Both the position numbers and the translations under genes were made by a program. 9,511 nt of DNA, taken from the NCBI GenBank assembly GCA_025966215.1, contig JAOPVM010000397.1, positions 1 to 9,511 of the forward strand, written 5' to 3'. The notes under the pieces are model-generated. The model worked only from the letters and a program-made list of their open reading frames with translations, ran no database searches and was not told the DNA's origin. The stretch comes from Klenkia sp. Lineage in GTDB: Bacteria > Actinomycetota > Actinomycetes > Mycobacteriales > Geodermatophilaceae. Positions 6,569 to 9,511 of this stretch are shown piece after piece. Positions within the stretch are counted from its first letter, which is position 1; each line of letters begins with the position of its first letter.

Positions 6569-8481
6569 CCGGCGGCCACCGCGAGCAGGGCGCCGGCGAC
6601 GAGCAGGGCGCCGCCGAGCATGCCGAGGGCGTAGGAGCGGACGAAGCCGGTCTGGGTGCGGCCCAGCCGGGCCGAGGACCCGCCGAGCCCGGCGCCGATG
6701 CCGTTGACCAGGCCGTCGACGCCGCGGTTGTCCACCCAGACCAGGGCCCGGGTCAGCCACATCCCCGGCCGCATCAGCAGCGACTCGTTGACCGTGTCGG
6801 CGTACAGGCCGGCGCGGGCGGCGCGGACCGGCAGCGACACCCGTTCGGGCGCCGTCGTCGGCACCTCGCGGCGCCCGACGACCACCCAGGCCAGCAGCAC
6901 GCCCAGGGCGACCACCACGGTGACCAGCACGCTCACCACGAGCGGCGGGACGACGTGCGCGGCCTCCTCGGGCTCGCCGAACACCGGGGCCAGCCAGTCG
7001 ACGAGCGGGAAGACCTCCACCAGGAGGAAGCCCGCGGCGACCGAGCCGACGGCGAGCACGATCATCGGCAGCGTCATCACCGCCGGCGACTCGTGCGGGT
7101 GCACGGCGTCGGGGCCGGTGGTCGACCAGCGGGCCCGGCCGAAGAAGGTCATCAGCATCAGTCGGGTCATGTAGAAGGCGGTCAGCCCGGCACCCAGGAC
7201 GGCGATCCCGCCGAGCAGGTACCCCGACGCGCCGCCGCGGTCGAACGCGGCCTCGATGATCGCGTCCTTGGTGAAGTACCCGGACAGGAACGGGAACCCG
7301 ATCAGCGCCAGGTAGCCCAACCCGAAGGTCACGAAGGTGGTCTTCATCCTCCCGGCCAGGCCACCGAAGCCGCGCATGTCGGTGCGGTCGTCCATGGCGT
7401 GCATGACCGACCCGGCGCCCAGGAACAGCCCGGCCTTGAAGAAGCCGTGGGTGAGCAGGTGCGCGATGCCGGCGGCGTAGCCGATCGGGCCCAGCCCGAC
7501 GGCCAGGAACATGTAGCCGATCTGGCTGACCGTGGACCAGGCCAGCACCTTCTTGATGTCGTCGTAGGCACAGCCCACGACCGCACCGATGAGGATGGTG
7601 ATCGCCCCGACCACCAGCACGACGGTGCGCGCGGTGGGGGTGGCGTCGTAGACCGGTGCACTGCGGGCGATCAGGTACACCCCGGCGGTGACCATGGTGG
7701 CCGCGTGGATCAGCGCCGAGACCGGGGTCGGGCCCTCCATGGCGTCGGGCAGCCAGGCCTGCAGCGGGAACTGACCGGACTTGCCGCACGCCCCCAGCAG
7801 CAGCAGCAGGCCCAGCGCGGTGACGGTGCCGCCGGCGAGCAGGCCGACCGAGCCGAACACGCCGGCGTAGGACGTCGTCCCCAGCTGGGCGAACATCAGG
7901 AACACGGCGAGGGCCAGCCCGACGTCGCCGACCCGGTTCATGATGAACGCCTTCTTGGCCGCGGTGGCCGCGGCCGGGCGGGTGTACCAGAACGCGATGA
8001 GCAGGTAGGACGCCAGACCGACGCCCTCCCAGCCGAAGTAGAGGGCCACGAAGCTGTCGCCCAGGACCAGAAGGAGCATGGCGGCGACGAACAGGTTCAG
8101 GTAGGCGAAGAACCGCCGGCGTGAGGGGTCGTGGGCCATGTAGCCCACCGAGTAGACGTGGATGAGCGCGCCGACCCCGGTGATGAGCAGCACGAACACC
8201 GCCGACAGCGGATCGAACAACAGCCCGGCCGAGACGTCGAGCGAGCCGGTGGAGATGAAGGTGAACAGGTCCACCCCGACGCTCGTCGTCTCCGAGCCCG
8301 CCAGTTCGAGCGTGCAGGCCACCCCCAGGGCGAAGGCGACGACGACGGTGCCGATCGCCAGCAGGTGACCCCACCGGTCGGTGCGCTTGCCGCCCAGCAG
8401 CAGCACGGCGGCCCCGGCCAGGGGCAGTGCGATCAGCAGCCAGGAGGCAGCCAGGAGCCCGGTCGCGGGCACGGTGTCCAT
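6565..8481 (-). CDS. nuoL: NADH-quinone oxidoreductase subunit L
   Basis: A 638-residue membrane protein, the distal antiporter-like proton pump of complex I, which also carries the long lateral helix along the membrane arm. Channel residues are E152 in YFGWEGVGLASYLLI, R183 and D186 in FIMNRVGDVGLAL, K234 in GKSGQFPLQAWLPD, H259 in ALIHAATMVTAGVYL, H345 and K349 in LLTHGFFKAGLFLGAGS, and K405 in GYFTKDAIIE. The C-terminal part (about 550-638) has the YADTVNESLL amphipathic region and a final transmembrane helix, so the protein is full length. ATG 8481 lies 13 nt after the nuoK stop, with GGAG at 8492-8489. The TGA stop overlaps the ATG of a micro-ORF that leads into nuoM. Confidence 0.97.
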   Translation of the reverse strand: MDTVPATGLLAASWLLIALPLAGAAVLLLGGKRTDRWGHLLAIGTVVVAFALGVACTLELAGSETTSVGVDLFTFISTGSLDVSAGLLFDPLSAVFVLLITGVGALIHVYSVGYMAHDPSRRRFFAYLNLFVAAMLLLVLGDSFVALYFGWEGVGLASYLLIAFWYTRPAAATAAKKAFIMNRVGDVGLALAVFLMFAQLGTTSYAGVFGSVGLLAGGTVTALGLLLLLGACGKSGQFPLQAWLPDAMEGPTPVSALIHAATMVTAGVYLIARSAPVYDATPTARTVVLVVGAITILIGAVVGCAYDDIKKVLAWSTVSQIGYMFLAVGLGPIGYAAGIAHLLTHGFFKAGLFLGAGSVMHAMDDRTDMRGFGGLAGRMKTTFVTFGLGYLALIGFPFLSGYFTKDAIIEAAFDRGGASGYLLGGIAVLGAGLTAFYMTRLMLMTFFGRARWSTTGPDAVHPHESPAVMTLPMIVLAVGSVAAGFLLVEVFPLVDWLAPVFGEPEEAAHVVPPLVVSVLVTVVVALGVLLAWVVVGRREVPTTAPERVSLPVRAARAGLYADTVNESLLMRPGMWLTRALVWVDNRGVDGLVNGIGAGLGGSSARLGRTQTGFVRSYALGMLGGALLVAGALLAVAAG

Positions 8482-8494
8482 CTCGGTGCTCCGC

Positions 8495-8794
8495 TCAGTA
8501 CTTCAGCAGGTTGGCGTCGTCGACCGAGGCCGACCGGCGGGTGCGGTAGATCGACATGATGATCGCCAGGCCGACGACCACCTCGGCGGCGGCGACCACC
8601 ATCACGAAGAACGCGATGACCTGGCCGTCGAGGGTGCCGGTGGAGCGCGCGAAGGTGACCAGGGTCAGGTTCACCGAGTTGAGCATCAGCTCGATGCACA
8701 TGAAGACCACGATCGCGTTGCGCCGGACGAGCACGCCCACGGCGCCGATGGTGAACAGCACGGCGGCCAGCACCAGGTAGTTGGCGATGGTCAC
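8495..8794 (-). CDS. nuoK: NADH-quinone oxidoreductase subunit K
   Basis: A 99-residue protein with three transmembrane helices, MrpC-like, forming part of the fourth proton path of complex I. The two essential buried glutamates are visible: E35 in [13 protein letters not shown] and E71 in [14 protein letters not shown]25 and N26 mark the first cytoplasmic loop. Length matches the family (about 100). The start is GTG 8794, which overlaps the nuoJ TGA stop as GTGA, so translation is likely coupled; GGTGAG at 8805-8800 is a possible ribosome-binding site. Confidence 0.97.
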   Translation of the reverse strand: MTIANYLVLAAVLFTIGAVGVLVRRNAIVVFMCIELMLNSVNLTLVTFARSTGTLDGQVIAFFVMVVAAAEVVVGLAIIMSIYRTRRSASVDDANLLKY

Positions 8795-9511
8795 CGCAGC
8801 TCACCCCCGGTGCCCCGGGTGGTGCCCAGGGCACCGTCGGGACCCCCACCGGTGTGGTCGGAGGCCGGCAGCTCGTCGACGACCTGCGGCTCGACGCCGG
8901 TGGCGAAGCTGGCTTCGGACGGGCTGCCGTCGGGCAGCCGGCCGGGGGCGGCGATCGAGTTGGCCCGGGCGTAGATGCCGGGGCCGGGCAGGGTCTGCGG
9001 CCGGTCGGAGGTGAGGAACCGGGCCCGGGAGAGCTCCTTCTGGGTCTGCCGGCTGCCGGGCTCGCGCTCGATGTGGGCCAGCACCATCGCCCCGACCGCG
9101 GCGGTGATGAGCAGGGCGCTGGTGACCTCGAAGGCCAGCAGGTACCGGGTGAACAGCAGCTCGGCGATCGCCTGGATGTTGCCGTCGGCGGCTCCGCCGG
9201 CCCCGCCCTGCACGGCCTCCAGACCGACCACCGGGGTGTCCCGGGTGGCCTCGGCGATGCCGGCACCGACCAGGCCGGCGAACCCGATGCCCAGCACGGT
9301 GGCCGCGACCCGCTGCCCGCGCAGGGTCTCCACCACCGAGTCCGAGGAGTCCCGGCCGACCAGCATCAGCACGAAGAGGAACAAGATCATGATGGCGCCG
9401 GTGTAGACGATGATCTGCACCGCGCCGAGGAACGGCGCCTCCTGGACGACGTAGAAGACGCCGAACGACAGCATCGTGTTGACCAGCCAGAGCGCCGAGT
9501 GCACGGCGTTG
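8791..9511 (-). CDS. nuoJ: NADH-quinone oxidoreductase subunit J, 5' end outside window
   Basis: The visible part begins inside the gene with NAVHSALWL, the usual end of the first helix of NuoJ. Next come [26 protein letters not shown], the helix whose pi-bulge is central to coupling in complex I, then further helices ending near [23 protein letters not shown]. About 90 polar residues follow, including [12 protein letters not shown] and [11 protein letters not shown]. coli NuoJ lacks such a tail, whereas I recall similar GPG(V/I)(Y/F)AR and LPDGSP motifs in actinobacterial NuoJ. A GTG codon at 9504 is in frame but is not the real start, because conserved residues continue to the window edge. 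The stop overlaps the nuoK start. Confidence 0.96.
   Translation of the reverse strand, partial: NAVHSALWLVNTMLSFGVFYVVQEAPFLGAVQIIVYTGAIMILFLFVLMLVGRDSSDSVVETLRGQRVAATVLGIGFAGLVGAGIAEATRDTPVVGLEAVQGGAGGAADGNIQAIAELLFTRYLLAFEVTSALLITAAVGAMVLAHIEREPGSRQTQKELSRARFLTSDRPQTLPGPGIYARANSIAAPGRLPDGSPSEASFATGVEPQVVDELPASDHTGGGPDGALGTTRGTGGELR

Noticed and set aside
6530..8374. 614-codon minus-strand frame over nuoL
   Set aside because: It is an Arg/Pro/Gly-rich out-of-frame shadow of nuoL; only its last 12 codons are of interest, as the micro-ORF.
3814..8559. Several long plus-strand open frames opposite nuoN, nuoM and nuoL (3814-5100, 5502-6707, 6955-8124)
   Set aside because: They mirror hydrophobic codons as Asp/Glu/Gln/His/Arg-rich low-complexity protein and are antisense shadows of the nuo genes.

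Overview
The window looks like a stretch of an actinobacterial chromosome. It has very high GC, strong third-position GC bias, several GTG starts and few obvious Shine-Dalgarno sites. The complex I subunits carry actinobacterial features: a NuoN with a soluble loop between early helices, and a NuoJ with a long polar tail containing an [13 protein letters not shown] motif. The gene content would fit Geodermatophilaceae (Blastococcus, Geodermatophilus, Modestobacter) or a relative, but that placement is inferred from general resemblance and not from a search.

Right to left on the minus strand, positions 9511 to 3433 hold the end of a nuo operon encoding the proton-pumping membrane arm of NADH:menaquinone oxidoreductase. 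It contains nuoJ (5' end outside the window), nuoK, nuoL, nuoM and nuoN. The genes are packed tightly: a 4-nt GTGA overlap for J/K, 13 nt between K and L, and a 1-nt TGATG overlap for M/N. Between nuoL and nuoM a possible 12-codon micro-ORF overlaps both neighbours. All the charged channel residues expected of NuoK, L, M and N are present, so the antiporter-like modules look functional.

After a 79-nt gap with nested inverted repeats and a candidate leaderless promoter comes a long-chain polyprenyl diphosphate synthase (3353-2289). It probably makes the menaquinone side chain, that is, the tail of complex I's electron acceptor. After another 27 nt comes a lipoprotein of the PQQ-dependent soluble aldose (glucose/sorbosone) dehydrogenase family (2261-1062). 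This minus-strand run therefore groups respiratory dehydrogenases with quinone-tail synthesis.

The left end is a separate unit. A plus-strand FMN-binding split-barrel protein of the pyridoxamine-phosphate-oxidase-like superfamily (422-1078) meets the sugar dehydrogenase tail to tail, with their 3' ends overlapping by 17 nt. Divergent from it is the N-terminal part of a MocR-type (GntR helix-turn-helix plus aminotransferase-like) regulator, cut by the window edge (346-1). The short region between them holds two identical 10-bp direct repeats exactly 30 bp apart, a good candidate MocR operator. No RNA genes, mobile elements or CRISPR arrays were seen, and no gene-free stretch exceeds 100 bp. 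I found no convincing novel system. The most interesting points are the MocR operator and the nuoL-nuoM micro-ORF.
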